DNA from: Hordeum vulgare subsp. vulgare
Lineage: Eukaryota; Streptophyta; Magnoliopsida; Poales; Poaceae
DNA: 64,000 nucleotides
Assembly (NCBI RefSeq): GCF_904849725.1
Contig: NC_058521.1
Location: 144,860,744-144,924,743 of the forward strand
Direction of reading: 5' to 3'
Shown: positions 1 through 12,593 of the stretch, in pieces
Layout: each line of letters begins with the position of its first letter
Numbering within the stretch: position 1 is the stretch's first letter
The notes under the pieces: generated by a model
Seen by the model: the letters and a program-made list of their open reading frames with translations, nothing else
Databases searched by the model: none
What the model was told of the DNA's origin: nothing
Made by a program: the position numbers and the translations under genes

Positions 1-1315
1 GCTCAAGAGGCCCCAAGGGGGTCGGCCGAGCCAAGGGGGGAAGGTCTCCCCTTCCAAACCGAATCCAACTTGGTTTGGAAGGTGGAGTCCTTCTTCCCTT
101 TCCCACGTCCTCCTTTTTTTTCTTTTCTCTTTGATTTTCTTCCTATGGCGCATATGGACTTCTTGGGCTGTCCCACCAGCCCACTAAGGGCTGGTGCGCC
201 ACCCGCAAGGCCTATGGGCTTCCCCGAGGTGGGTTGCCCCCCGGTGAACAACCGGAACCCATTCGTCATTCCCGGTACATTCCCGGTAACTCTGAAAACC
301 TTCCGGTAATCAAATGAGGTCATCCTATATATCAATCTTCGTTTCCGGACCATTCCGGAAACCCTCGTGACGTCCGTGATCTCATCCGGGACTCCGAACA
401 ACATCCGGTAACCAACCATATAACTCAAATACGCATATAACAACGTCGAACCTTAAGTGTGCAGACCCTGCGGGTTCGAGAACTATGTAGACATGACCCG
501 AGCGACTCCTCGGTCAATATCCAACAGCGGGACCTGGATGCCCATATTGGATCCTACATATTCTACGAAGATCTTATCGTTTGAACCTCAGTGCCAAGGA
601 TTCGTATAATCCCGTATGTCATTCCCTTTGTCCTTCGGTATGTTACTTGCCCGAGATTCGATCGTCAGTATCCGCATACCTATTTCAATCTCGTTTACCG
701 GCAAGTCTCTTTACTCGTTCCGTAATACAAGATCCCGCAACTTACACTAAGTCACATTGCTTGCAAGGCTTGTGTGTGATGTTGTATTACTGAGTGGGCC
801 CCGAGATACCTCTCCGTCACACGGAGTGACAAATCCCAGTCTCGATCCATACTAACTCAACGAACACCTTTGGAGATAACTGTAGAGCATCTTTATAGTC
901 ACCCAGTTACGTTGCGACGTTTGATACACACAAAGCATTCCTCCGGTGTCAGTGAGTTATATGATCTCATGGTCATAGGAACAAATACTTGACACGCAGA
1001 AAACAGTAGCAACCAAATGACACGATCAATATGCTACGTCTATTAGTTTGGGTCTAGTCCACCACGTGATTCTCCTAATGACGTGATCGAGTTATCAAGC
1101 AAAGACACCTTGTTCATAATCAGAAGACCCTGACTATCTTTGATCCACTGGCTAGCCAACTAGAGACTTGCTAGGGACAGTGTTTTGTCTATGTATCCAC
1201 ACATGTATATAAGTCTTCATTCAATACAATTATAGCATGGACAATAAACGATTATCATGAACAAAGAAATATAATAATAACTAATTATTATTGCCTCTAG
1301 GGCATATTTCCAACA
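1..1315 (-). mobile_element. Angela/BARE-type Copia LTR, partial (runs off window start)
   Basis: The sequence matches the LTRs at 4011-5816 and 10770-12588 nearly base for base and ends in TTCCAACA, the complement of the Angela/BARE LTR start TGTTGGAA. Minus-strand sense. It is followed at 1316-1320 by GAAGA, the probable 5-bp target duplication; the other copy would lie outside the window. Whether this is a solo LTR or the 3' LTR side of a longer element cannot be seen. The short ORF at 581-793 recurs in the other copies and is antisense to the LTR, so it is not a gene. Confidence 0.9.
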
Positions 1316-1598
1316 GAAGATTTACACTTTCTGTTTATTTTCTTCGCATTTGAGTAATAGGAACACCGTACTGTTAAAGGGGGTCGAAGTTACACTATGG
1401 AATGAATTTCCTCATGATGCTCAACCCAAGCCTAATCCTACCAAAAGCCCCAAAGTGAGGAATATGAGTGACATAAGGACTCTCACAGTTGAGGGTTCCG
1501 ACCGTTTCGATAGCCACACCAAGTCACTGGTCTTATCCACTCCAACGGTCATATTACTTAAGGGCATTAGTGTCAAATCATGTCTGGATGCTCCCAGG

Positions 1599-1607
1599 CT
1601 ATAAATA
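1599..1607 (+). promoter_or_regulatory. TATA box in Sirevirus-like LTR
   Basis: CTATAAATA followed by GCC, at the same place as in the other LTRs of this family (17274-17282 and 35819-35827 on the minus strand). It lies about 0.83 kb before the LTR end. Confidence 0.6.
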
Positions 1608-2344
1608 GCCACCCCCCACAACCACTAGCTGGTTGGCTGCTCCGTCAAAAACTGACACTTGTCATAAGAGCAACCCAATTCCTCAGAGCCTACGAGAGTA
1701 ATTCATCAGTGAGGAAATACACCATACAGCGAAACCACAAACCAAACCTAGTGATTGAGCATCACTGAAGAAGTTGTTCATGTGTGGGACTGAAGCCTTT
1801 TACCTTTGAGGATTGTGCATCCTCCAAACGGTTAGGCGTCATGGTCTAGAGCTTTCCAACAGTCAATTGTGGATCGCCGGGTGACCAAGTTTTTGAGAGT
1901 TTGGAAGTCTGCCCTGAAGACTTACCACGAGTGTTGGGCGAGGACTGTGTGTCCTTAGCTCAAGGAGAATACGGTAGGGGCTGTGTGTCCCGGGATTGGG
2001 TGTCCTTTGGTTTCAATACCAAGCCGCTCCAAACCAGATGTACGACTGTCACAACAGTTGGAACTGGGTCATCAACGACTGTCTTCACGGAGAAACAGGT
2101 TCTAATTCCTCAACTCCTTACTTTCCTCGTACTATGTGTTGATGACTTTCGCTGCGACTATTTGAAGAATTTGTTAAAGACTTTCTCTGAATTTCCTCAA
2201 CCCCAAATTCTTCACGTCAGTTAATCCTCATCTGTATTCTGCGTGCCTCCTCACAGTGCAATCTGTTTTCACATTCTTCATTCCGAAAAACTGCTGTTGT
2301 GAAACTTTGCACATCTGATCCTTTACTGTTTCCGCTGTAAGTTA

Positions 2345-2395
2345 GTCATCAGTGAGGAATTTCCTCAAAAGGAATTTCCTCAGTGATGAAATTCT
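2345..2395. repeat. Palindromic AGGAATTTCCTC repeats in Sirevirus-like LTR
   Basis: Two near-perfect palindromes of the type GAGGAATTTCCTC stand four bases apart and can pair with each other as a hairpin. The same cluster occurs at 22065-22107 and 35030-35075. Clusters of short palindromes in LTRs are a known hallmark of the Sirevirus lineage, although the sequence core differs between hosts. Confidence 0.6.
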
Positions 2396-2441
2396 AAAAA
2401 TCTCCTATTCACCCCCCTCTAGTCGATATAACGCACTTTCA

Positions 2442-4010
2442 GTAATTCCTTCAGTGTTGCTTGGAAACATGCACATATGCAAACACTAAGCATATTGTCT
2501 GGCCTAGATGCACAAATGTACAATAAAGAGCAAATCATAGAACGATATACTTGCTGATCAAAATTTGTACCATTTTCTTCAGTGCAGAGGTGGCCGCTGG
2601 TAGGCATGGAAATTTTGACGCCTTTGCATTCGTGCATTATGAATTTCTCCAGGACATCCTTGAGGTATTTCTCTTGAGAAATGAAGATGTCGTTTCGTTG
2701 TTGACGAAGTTGAAGCCCTAGGAATAATTTTAGCTCCCCCGTCATGGACATTTGATATTCTTCACCATCAGTAGGAAAACTCGTCACTGTAATGTTTGTC
2801 AGTACAACCAAACATGATATCGTCCACATATATTCGGCATACAAATAGTTCATTATCATAGGATTTTTTGGAAGGAGTAGGGTCGAGTGAACCATGTTTG
2901 AAGCCTTTCTTCACTAGGAATTCCTTCAATGTATCATACCACGCCCGAGGGGATTGCTTGAGGCCATAGAGTGCTTTGTTGAGTCTGAAGACTTTGTCAG
3001 GATGCTTTAGGTCTTAAAAACTTGTGGGCTAAGCAACATATACTTATTCCTCAAGCTTACCATTGAGGAATGCACTTTTCACATCTATTTGATACAATTT
3101 AATATTGTGATGATTAGCATAAGCAAGCAATATGCGAATAGCTTCAAGTCTAGCAACACGTGCAAAAATTTCATCGAAGTCAATTCCTTCAACCTGTGTG
3201 TAGCCTTGGGCTACAACTCATGCCTTGTTCCTCACTACCTGAGCATCCTCATCTTGCTTATTTGGGTAGATCCACTTGGTATCGATGACATTGTGCTTGT
3301 GAGGTTCAGACCGTTTGATGAGTTCCCACACGTTGTTAAGCTTGAATTGATGAAGTTCATCTTGCATAGATTTAATCCACTCAAGTTCCATGAAGGCTTC
3401 ATCAACTTTTGAGGGTTTTGTGATAGACACAAAGGAAGAATGCCCACAAAAGTTAATCAAGTATGAAGCTTTTGAGTGCGTGAGGGGACCTAAAGCATTG
3501 ATGTCATCAAGGATTTTGTCAGTTTCCACTTCATTTTCAATCCTTGGATGCGCGGGCTGAAGACTTTGATTGGGTTGAGGACTTTGATCCGGAGCAATTT
3601 CCTCATGTGCACCAGCTCGAATTTCTTCTTTGTTTGGGACGACTTCTTTAAGAGTAGGTTGTTCCTCGGTAGGAATGATATCTTCAGTAGCCTTAAGCTT
3701 AATAGCTTCCTCAGGGGGCAATTTATCTGGCACAGGAGGCAGGTGCTGCCTTTGCGAGCCATTAGTTTCATCGAACCACACATCTACAATTTCAACAACC
3801 TTGTTGTGGTAGTTGTTGAAGACTTTGAAGGTGTGCGAGTCCTTTCTGTAACCAAGCATAAATCTCCCATGTGCTTTCGGTGCAAAATTTGAACTATGGT
3901 GAGGATCTCTAATCTAGTATCTTGCACCGAAGACTTTGAAATAACTTACATTGGATTTCTTGTCAGTGAGGAGTTTGTATGAAGTCTTCTTGAGGAATTT
4001 GTGAAGATAT
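2442..4010 (-). pseudogene. Element A pol, 3' half: end of integrase, RT and start of RNase H (broken)
   Basis: Read on the minus strand this continues the integrase relic at 12589-13575 after removal of the Angela element. It covers the linker after integrase (around 3859-3500, rich in E and P), the RT start (TKWIYPNKQDED near 3260), the RT palm region ([11 protein letters not shown] near 3060, YGLKQSPRAWYD near 2950) and the segment after the catalytic loop (GELKLFLGLQLRQQ near 2720). The region just before the catalytic loop is damaged, and stops and frameshifts occur throughout (for example after 3218). It ends abruptly at 2442 in the RNase H region, where the plus-sense LTR is inserted. 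Element B at 29540-31110 is the intact guide. Not functional. Confidence 0.85.
4006..4010. repeat. Target-site duplication GATAT (left)
   Basis: GATAT directly precedes TGTTGGGG of the Angela element and is repeated at 12589-12593 directly after its CCAACA end. Removing 4011-12593 restores the reading of element A, as seen by comparison with element B near 31100-31125. Confidence 0.95.
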
Positions 4011-5816
4011 TGTTGGGGAACGTCGCATGGGAAACAAAAATTTTACTACGCGCACGAAGACCTATCATGGTGATGTCCATCTACGAGAGGGGATTTCCGA
4101 TCTACGTACCCTTGTAGACCGCACAACAGAAGCGTTAAGAAACGCGGTTGATGTAGTGGAACGTCCTCACGTCCCTCGATCCGCCCCGCGAACCGTCCCG
4201 CGATCAGTCCCACGATCTAGTGCCGAACGGACGGCACCTCCGCGCTCAGCACACGTACAGCTCGACGATGATCTCGGCCTTCTTGATCCAGCAAGAGAGA
4301 CGGAGAGGTAGATGAGTTCTCCGGCAGCGTGACGGCGCTTCGGAGGTTGGTGGTGATCTAATCTCAGCAGGGCTCCGCCCGAGCTCCGCAGAAACGCGAT
4401 CTAGAGGAAAAACCGTGGAGGTATGTGGTCGGGCTGCCGTGGCAAAAGTTGTCTCAAATCAGCCCTAAAACCTTCGTATATATAGGTGGGAGAGGGGGGG
4501 CCTTGCCTTGGGGCTCAAGGAACCCCAAGGGGGTCGGCCGAGCAAAGGGGGGAGTCCTCCCCTTCCAAACCGAATCCAACTAGGTTTGGAAGGAGGAGTC
4601 CTTCCCCTTTTTCCCACCTCCCCCTTTTTTCTTTTTCTCTTTAATTTTCTTCCTATGGTGTGTAGAACCTTCTTGGGCTGTCCCACAAGCCCACTAAGGG
4701 CTGGTGCGCCACCCCCAAGGCCTATGGGCTTCTCCGGGGTGGGTTGCCCCCTCCCGGTGAACACCCAGAACCCATTCGTCATTCCCGGTAACTCCGAAAA
4801 CCTTCCGATAATCAAATGAGGTCATCCTATATATCAATCTTCGTTTCCGGACCATTCCAGAAACCCTCATGACGTCCGTGATCTCATCCGGGACTCTGAA
4901 CAACATTCGGTAACCAACCATATAACTCAAATACGCATAAAACAACGTCGAACCTTAAGTGTGCAGACCCTGCGGGTTCGAGAACTATGTAGACATGACC
5001 CGAGAGACTCCTTGGTCAATATCCAATAGCGGGACCTGGATGCCCATATTGGATCCTACATATTCTACGAAGATCTTATCGTTTGAACCTCAGTGCCAAG
5101 GATTCATATAATCCCGTATGTCATTCCCTTTGTCCTTCGGTATGTTACTTGCCCGAGATTCGGTCGTCAGTATCCGCATACCTATTTCAATCTCGTTTAC
5201 CGGCAAGTCTCTTTACTCGTTCCGTAATACAAGATCCCACAACTTACACTAATTCACATTGCTTGCAAGGCTTGTGTGTGATGTTGTATTACCGAGTGGG
5301 CCCCGAGATACCTCTCCATCACACGGAGTGACAAATCCCAGTCTCGATCCATACTAACTCAACGAACACCTTCGGAGATACCTGTAGAGCATCTTTATAG
5401 TCACCCAGTTACGTTGCGACGTTTGATACACACAAAGCATTCCTCCGGTGTCAGTGAGTTATATGATCTCATGGTCATGGGAACAAATACTTGACACGCA
5501 GAAAATAGTAGCAACAAAATGACACGATCAATATGCTACGTCTATTAGTTTGGGTCTAGTCCATCACATGATTCTCCTAATGATGTGATCCCGTTATCAA
5601 GTGACAACACTTGCCTATGGTGAGGAAACCTTGACTATCTTTGATCAACGAGCAAGTCAACTAGAGGCTTACTAGGGAGAGTGTTTTGTCTATGTATCCA
5701 CACATGCACTGTGTTTCCAATCAATACAATTATAGCATGGATAATAAACGATTATCATGAACTAAGAAATATAATAATAACTAATTTATTATTGCCTCTA
5801 GGGCATATTTCCAACA
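4011..5816 (-). repeat. 3' LTR of the Angela-type element
   Basis: About 1,806 bp, from TGTTGGGGAACG (complement of the LTR end) to TTTCCAACA. A TATA motif TATATATA lies at 4477-4484 in the same place as in the other copies. The polypurine tract abuts its right end. Confidence 0.95.
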
Positions 5817-5830
5817 GTCTCCCACTTGCA
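5817..5830 (-). other. Polypurine tract of the Angela-type element
   Basis: On the minus strand the sequence reads AAGTGGGAGAC directly before the 3' LTR, the usual BARE/Angela plus-strand primer. Confidence 0.75.
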
Positions 5831-8800
5831 CTAGAGTCAATAATCTAGTTCACATCACCATGTGATTTCAACGAATCTAACACCCATATAGTTATGGGGT
5901 CTGATCACGTCTTGCTCGTGAGAGAGGTTTTAGTCAACGGTTCTGAAACTTTCAGATCCGTGCTTCTTTACAAATCTTTATGTCATCTTATAGATGCTGC
6001 TACTACGTGCTATTCGGAAATGCTCCAAATATCTACTCTACTATATGAATCCGTTTCACTACTCATAGTTATTCGGATTAGTGTCAAAGCTTGCATCGAC
6101 GTAACCCTTTACGATGAACTCTTTAACCACCTCCATAATCGATAAAAATTCCTTAGTCTATTTAGTTACTAAGGATAACTTTGACCGCTGATCAGTGATT
6201 CAATCCTGGATCACTCTGTGTACCTCTTAACAGACTTGCTGTAAGGCACACATCAGGTGCGCTACTCAGCATGGCATACTTTAGAGTCTACGGCTAAGGC
6301 ATAGAAGACGACCTTCGTCTATTCTCTTTATTCTGCCGTGGTCGGGTTTTGAGTCTTACTCAAACTCACACCTGACAACGCAACCAAGAACTCCTTCTTT
6401 GTTGATCTATTTTGAACTCCTTCAAAAACTTGTCAAGGCATGCATCTTGTTGAAACTTCCATTAAGCGCTTTCGATCTATCTCCATAGATCTTTGATGCT
6501 CAACATTCAAGTAGCTCAATCCAGGTATTCCTTTGAAAAACCCTTTCAAACAACCTTGCATGCTTTACAGAAATTCTACATTACTTCTGATCCACAATAT
6601 GTCAACCACATATACTTATCAGAAATTCTATAGTGCTCCCACTCACTTCTTTGGAAATACAAGTTTCTCATAAACCTTGTACAAACCCAAAATCTTTGAT
6701 CATCTCATCAAAGTGTATATTCCAACTCCGAGATGCTTGCGCCAGTCCATTGAAGGATCGCTGGAGCTTGCATACTTGCTAGTATCTTTAGGATCGACAA
6801 AACCTCCTGGTTGTATCACATACAATGTTTGCTCAAGGAAACCGTCGAGGAAACAATGTTTTAACATCTTATGTGCAATATTTCATAAATAATGCATCAA
6901 CTACTAACATAATTCTAACAGACTTTTAGCATCACTACGAGTGAGAAAGTCTCATCATAGTCAACTGTTTGATCTTGTCAGAAACATCTTTGCGACAAGT
7001 CGAGCTTTTCTTAAAAGTGACTTATCACCATCATCATCTGTCTTCCTTTTAAATATCCATCTTTACTCAATAGTCCTACGACCATTAAGTAGTTCTTCCA
7101 AAGGCTACACTTTGTTTTCATACATGGATCCTCTCTCGAATTTCATGGCCTCCAACCATTTGTCGAAATCCGGGCCCACCATTGCTTTCTTCATAACTCG
7201 TAGGTTCACTATTGCTCAACAACATGAATTCCAAGACAGGGTTACCGTACCACTCTGAAGTAGTACGTGACCTTGTCAACCTACGAGGCTTGTAGTAACT
7301 TGATCCGATGCTCAATGATCACCATCATCAGCTTCCACTTCAATTGGTGTAGGCGCCATAGGAACAACTTCCTGCGCCCTGCTACACACTGGTTGAAGTG
7401 ATGGTTCAATAACCTCATCAAGTTCTACCACCCTCCCACTCAATTCTTTCGAGAGAAACCTTTCCTCGAGAAAGGATCCGTTTCTAGAAACAAACACTTT
7501 GCTTTCGGATCTGAGATAGGAGATGTACCCAACTGTTTTGGATATCCTATGAAGATGCATTTATCCGCTTTGGGTTCGAGCTTATCAGACTGAAACTTTT
7601 TCACATAAGTGTCGAAGCCCCAAACTTTCAAGAAACGACTGTTTAGATTTCTCTTAACCTCAGTCTATACTGTGTCATCTCAACGGAAATACGCGGTGCC
7701 CTATTTAAAGTGAATGCAGTTGTCTCTAATGCATAACCCATAAACGATAGTCGTAATTCGATAAGAGACATCACAGCATGCACCATACCAAATAGTGCGT
7801 GGCTATGACGTTCAGACACATCATCACACTATGATGTTCCAGGTGGCATGAACTACGGAACAATTTCCACATTGTCTTAACTGCGTACCAAAACTCGTAA
7901 CTCAGATATTCATTTCTATGATCATATTGTAGACAGTTTATCCTCTTGTTACGACGAACTTCACTCCGAAACAGAATTGAACTTTTCAATATTTCAGACT
8001 TGTGATTCATTAAGTAAATACTCTTGTATCTACTCAAATCGTCATTGAAGTAAGAACATAATGACATCCACTGCGTGCCTCAGCACCCATTGGACTGCAT
8101 ACATCAAAATGTATCACTTCCAACAAGTTACTATCTTGTTTCATCTCAATGAAAACAAGGCCTTGCTCATGTGGTATGATTTGCATGTCACTAGTGATTC
8201 AAAATCAAGTGAGTATAAAGATCCATCAGCATGGAGCCTCTTCATGCAATTTATACCAACATGACTCAAGCGGCAGTGCCACAAGTAAGTGGTACTATCA
8301 TCATTACCTCGTGTCCTTTGGCACCAATATCATGAACATGTGTAACACTACGATCGAGATTCAATAAACCATTGAAGGTGATTATTCAAGCAAATAGAGT
8401 AACCATTATTCTCTTTAAATGAATAATCGTATTGCAATAAACACGATCCAATCATGTTCATGCTTAACGCAAGCACCAAATAACAATTATTTAGGTTTAA
8501 CACCAATCCCGATGGTAGAGGGAGCGTGCGACGTTTTGATCATATCAATCTTGGAAACACTTCCAACACGTATCGTCACCTCGCCTTTAGCTAGTCTTCG
8601 TTTATTCCGTAGCTATCATTTCGTGTTACTAATCACTTAGCAACTGAACCAGTATCCAATACCCTCATGCTACTAGGAGTACTAGTAAAGTACACATCAT
8701 GTATATCAAATATACTTCTTTCGACTTTTGCCAACCTACTTATCTACCAAGTATCTAGAGTTGCTCCGCCTCAGTGACTGTTCCCCTCATTACAGAAGCA

Positions 8801-10756
8801 CTTAGTCTCAGGTTTGGGTTTAATCTTGGGTCTCTTCATTAGTGCAGCAACTGTTTTGCCGTTTCACGAAGTATCCCTTCTAGCCCTTGCCTTTCTTGAA
8901 ACTTAGTGGTTTTACTAACCATCAACTATTGATGCTCCTTCTTGATTTCTACTTTCGCAGTGTCAAACATCGCGAATCGCTCAAGGATCATTGTATCTCT
9001 CCTTGATATGTTATAGTTCATCACGAAGCTCTCACAGCTTGGTGGAGTGACTTTGGAGAACCATCACTATCTGATCTGGAAGATTAACTCCCACTTGATT
9101 CAAGCGATTGTCGTACTCAGACAATCTGAGCACACGCTCAACGATTGAGCTTTTCTCCTTTACTTTGTGGACAAAGAATCTTGTCGGAGGTCTCGTACCT
9201 CTTAACAAGGGCACAAGCATGAAATCACAATTTCATCTCTTTAGAACATCACTTATGTTCCGTGACGTTTCAAAACGTCTTCGGCGCCTTGCTTCTAAGC
9301 CATTAAGTATTTTGCACTGAACTATCGTGTAGTCATCAGAAACGTGTATGTCGGATGTTCACAGCATCCACAGACGACGCTCGAGGTGCAGCACACCGAG
9401 TGGTGCATTAAGGACATAAGCCTTCTGCACAGCAACGAGGATAATCCTCTTCAAAGTTTGCTACTATCAACTTTCAACTAAATTTTCTCTAGGAACATAT
9501 AAAAACAGTAGAGCTATAGCGCAAGCTACATCGTAATTCGCAAAGACCATTAGACTATGTTCATGACAATTAGTTCAATTAATCATATTACTTAAGAACT
9601 CCCACTCAAAAAATACATCTCTCTAGTCATTTGAGTGGTACATGATCCAAATCCACTATCTCAAGTCCGATCATCACGTGAGTCGAGAATAGTTTCAGTG
9701 GTAAGAATCTCTATGCTAATCATATCAACTATACGATTCATGCTCGACCTTTCGGTCTCATGTGTTCCGAGGCCATGTCTGCACATGCTAGGCTCGTCAA
9801 GCTTAACCCGAGTGTTCCGCGTGTGCAACTGTTTTGCACCCGTTGTATGTGAACGTTGAGTCTATCACACCCGATCATCATGTGGTGTCTCAAAACGAAG
9901 AACTGTTGCAACGGTGCACAGTCGGGGAGAACACAATTTCGTCTTGAAATTTTAGTGAGAGATCACCTCATAATGCTACCGTCGTTCTAAGCAAGATAAG
10001 GTGCATATCACATGCAATTCATAAGTGACATGATATGTCCATCATCATGTGCTTCTTGATCTCCATCGCCAAAGCACCGGCACGATCTTCTTGTCACCGG
10101 CGTCACACCATGATCTCCATCATCATGATCTCCATCAACGTGTCGCCATCGGGGTTGTCGTGCTACTCATGCTATTACTACTAAAGCTACGTCCTAGCAA
10201 TATAGTAAACGCATCTGCAAGCACAAATATTAGTTTAAAGACAACACTATGGCTCTTGCCGGTTGCCGTACCATCGACGTGCAAGTCGATATTATCTATT
10301 ACAACATGATCATCTCATACATCCAATATATCACATCACATCGTTGCCATATCACATCACAAGCGTACCCTGCAAAAACAAGTTAGACGTCCTCTAATTG
10401 TTGTTGCATGTTTTACGTGATGACCATGGGTATCTAGTAGGATCACATCTTACTTACGCAAACACCACAACGGAGATATATGAATTGCTATTTAACCTCA
10501 TCCAAGGACCTCCTCGGTCAAATCTGATTCAACTAAAGTTGGAGAAACCGACACTCGCCGGTCATCTTTGAGAAACGGAGTTACTCGTAGCGATGAAACC
10601 AGTCTCTCGTAAGCGTACGAGTAATGTCGGTCCGAGCCGCTTCGATCCAACAATACCGCGGAATCAAGAAAAGACTAAGGAGGGCAGAAAAACGCACGTC
10701 ACCGCCCACAAAAACTTTTGTGTTCTACTCGAGATTACATCTACGCATGAACCTAG
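5831..10756 (-). pseudogene. Degenerate gag-pol interior of the Angela-type element
   Basis: No complete domain survives, but short minus-strand relics are in the correct order for a Copia element. A gag piece lies at about 9220-9030 (NRLNQVGVNLPDQIVM). Post-integrase text is at 7631-7440 (KVWGFDTYVKKFQSDKLEPK, IFIGYP). An RT-entry relic sits near 7180-7130 (GGPGFRQM...). The region 9400-10760 matches the long untranslated leader of these elements. I recognise no RNase H and no YVDD box. The stretch 5830-7100 holds only scattered pol-like fragments. It cannot encode its own transposition proteins. Confidence 0.75.
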
Positions 10757-10769
10757 CTCATGATGCCAC
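10757..10769 (-). other. Primer-binding site of the Angela-type element, altered
   Basis: Directly after the 5' LTR the minus strand reads GTGGCATCATGAGC. The usual Copia site complementary to initiator Met-tRNA is TGGTATCAGAGC. The overall position and flanks fit, but the core carries a substitution and an insertion. Confidence 0.6.
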
Positions 10770-12588
10770 TGTTGGGGAACGTCGCATGGGAAACAAAAAA
10801 TTTCCTACGCGCACGAAGACCTATCATGGTGATGTCCATCTACCAGAGGGGATTTCCGATCTACGTACCCTTGTAGACCGCACAACAGAAGCGTTAAGAA
10901 ACGCGGTTGATGTAGTGGAACGTCCTAACGTCCCTCGATCCGCCCCGCGAACCGTCCCGCGATCAGTCCCATGATCTAGTGCCGAACGGACGGCACCTCC
11001 GCGTTCAGCACACGTACAGCTCGACGATGATCTCGGCCTTCTTGATCCAGCAAGAGAGACGGAGAGGTAGATGAGTTCTCCGGCAGCGTGACGGCGCTCC
11101 GGAGGTTGGTGGTGATCCAATCTCAGCAGGGCTCCGCCCGAGCTCCGCAGAAACGTGATCTAGAGGAAAAACCGTGGAGGTATGTGATCGGGCTGCCGTG
11201 GCAAAAGTTGTCTCAAATCAGCCCTAAAACCTTCGTATATATAGGTGGGAGAGGGGGGGCCTTGCCTTGGGGCTCAAGGAGCCCCAAGGGGGTCGGCCGA
11301 GCCAAGGGGGGGAGTCCTCCCGTTCCAAACCGAATCCAACTAGGTTTGGAAGGAGGAGTCCTTCCCCTTCTTCCCACCTCCCCCTTTTTTTCTTTTTTTC
11401 TTTGATTTTCTTCGTATGGCGCATAGGACCTTCTTGGGCTGTCCCACAAGCCCACTAAGGTCTGGTGCGCCACCCCCAAGGCCTATGGGCTTCTCCGGGG
11501 TGGGTTGGCCCCTCCCGGTGAACACCCGGAACCCATTCATCATTCCCGGTACATTCCCGGTAACTCCGAAAACCTTCCAGTAATCAAATGAGGTCATCCT
11601 ATATATCAATGTTCATTTCCGGACCATTCCGGAAACCCTCATGACGTCCGTGATCTCATCCGGGACTCCGAACAACATTCGGTAACCAACCATATAACTC
11701 AAATACGCATAAAACAACGTCGAACCTTAAGTGTGCAGACCTTGCGGGTTCGAGAACTATGTAGACATGACCCGAGAGACTCCTTGGTCAATATCCAATA
11801 GTGGGACCTGGATGCCCATATTGGATCCTACATATTCTACGCAGATCTTATTGTTTGAACCTCAGTGCCAAGGATTCATATAATCCCGTATGTCATTCCC
11901 TTTGTCCTTCGGTATGTTACTTGCCCGAGATTCGATCGTCAGTATCCGCATACCTATTTCAGTCTCGTTTACCGGCAAGTCTCTTTACTCGTTCCGTAAT
12001 ACAAGATCCCGCAACTTACACTAAGTCACATTGCTTGCAAGGCTTGTGTGTGATGTTGTATTACCGACTGGGCCCCGAGATACCTCTCCGTCACACGGAG
12101 TGACAAATCCCAGTCTCGATCCATACTAACTCAACGAACACCTTCGTAGATACCTGTAGAGCATCTTTATAGTCACCCAGTTACGTTGCAACGTTTGATA
12201 CACACAAAGCATTCCTCCGGTGTCAGTGAGTTATATGATTTCATGGTCATAGGAACAAATACTTGACACGCAGAAAACAGTAGCAACAAAATGACACGAT
12301 CAATATGCTACGTCTATTAGTTTGGGTCTAGTCCATCACATGATTCTCCTTATGATGTGATCCCGTTATCAAGTGACAACACTTGCCTATGGTCAGGAAA
12401 CCTTGACCATCTTTGATCAACGAGCTAGTCAACTAGAGGCTTACTAGGGATAGTGTTTTGTCTATGTATCCACACATGCACTGTGTTTCCAATCAATACA
12501 ATTATAGCATGGATAATAAACGATTATCATGAACTAAGAAATATAATAATAACTAATTTATTATTGCCTCTAGGGCATATTTCCAACA
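10770..12588 (-). repeat. 5' LTR of the Angela-type element
   Basis: About 1,819 bp with the same ends as its partner. In sense orientation this copy carries the promoter, with TATATATA at 11236-11243. Confidence 0.95.
11236..11243 (-). promoter_or_regulatory. TATA box of the Angela-type 5' LTR
   Basis: TATATATA inside CCTATATATACGAAGG on the minus strand, conserved at 4477-4484, 52014-52021 and 54069-54076. This matches the place of the known BARE-1 LTR promoter. Confidence 0.6.
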
Positions 12589-12593
12589 GATAT
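12589..12593. repeat. Target-site duplication GATAT (right)
   Basis: Second copy of the 5-bp duplication at 4006-4010. Confidence 0.95.

Larger units (their letters stand above)
1316..2441 (+). mobile_element. Sirevirus-like Copia LTR fragment, plus sense
   Basis: This is the reverse complement of most of the LTRs at 22014-23430 and 34978-36392. It ends ...ATAACGCACTTTCA exactly at the LTR terminus (2441). Roughly the first 300 bases of the LTR are missing because the Angela LTR at 1-1315 interrupts it. Beyond 2441 the sequence is not a primer site but RNase H-region DNA of element A on the opposite strand. So this LTR was inserted, in opposite orientation, into a relative of itself. The probable target duplication on the right is GTAAT (2442-2446). 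A TATA box lies at 1599-1607. Confidence 0.85.
4011..12588 (-). mobile_element. Angela/BARE-type Copia element, complete with both LTRs, nested in element A
   Basis: Both LTRs (4011-5816 and 10770-12588), complementary TG...CA ends and a perfect GATAT duplication define the insertion. Sense is minus: the 3' LTR is on the left and the 5' LTR on the right. The LTRs differ by only about ten positions in the first ~460 bases by eye, so the insertion is young. Even so, the ~4.95 kb interior has no ORF longer than about 100 codons. This points to a non-autonomous or already decayed master copy moved in trans. Confidence 0.95.

Noticed and set aside
581..793. ORF of 70 codons repeated at 5083-5331 and 11801-12103
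   Set aside because: It lies antisense inside each Angela-type LTR; recurrence reflects LTR identity, not a gene family.
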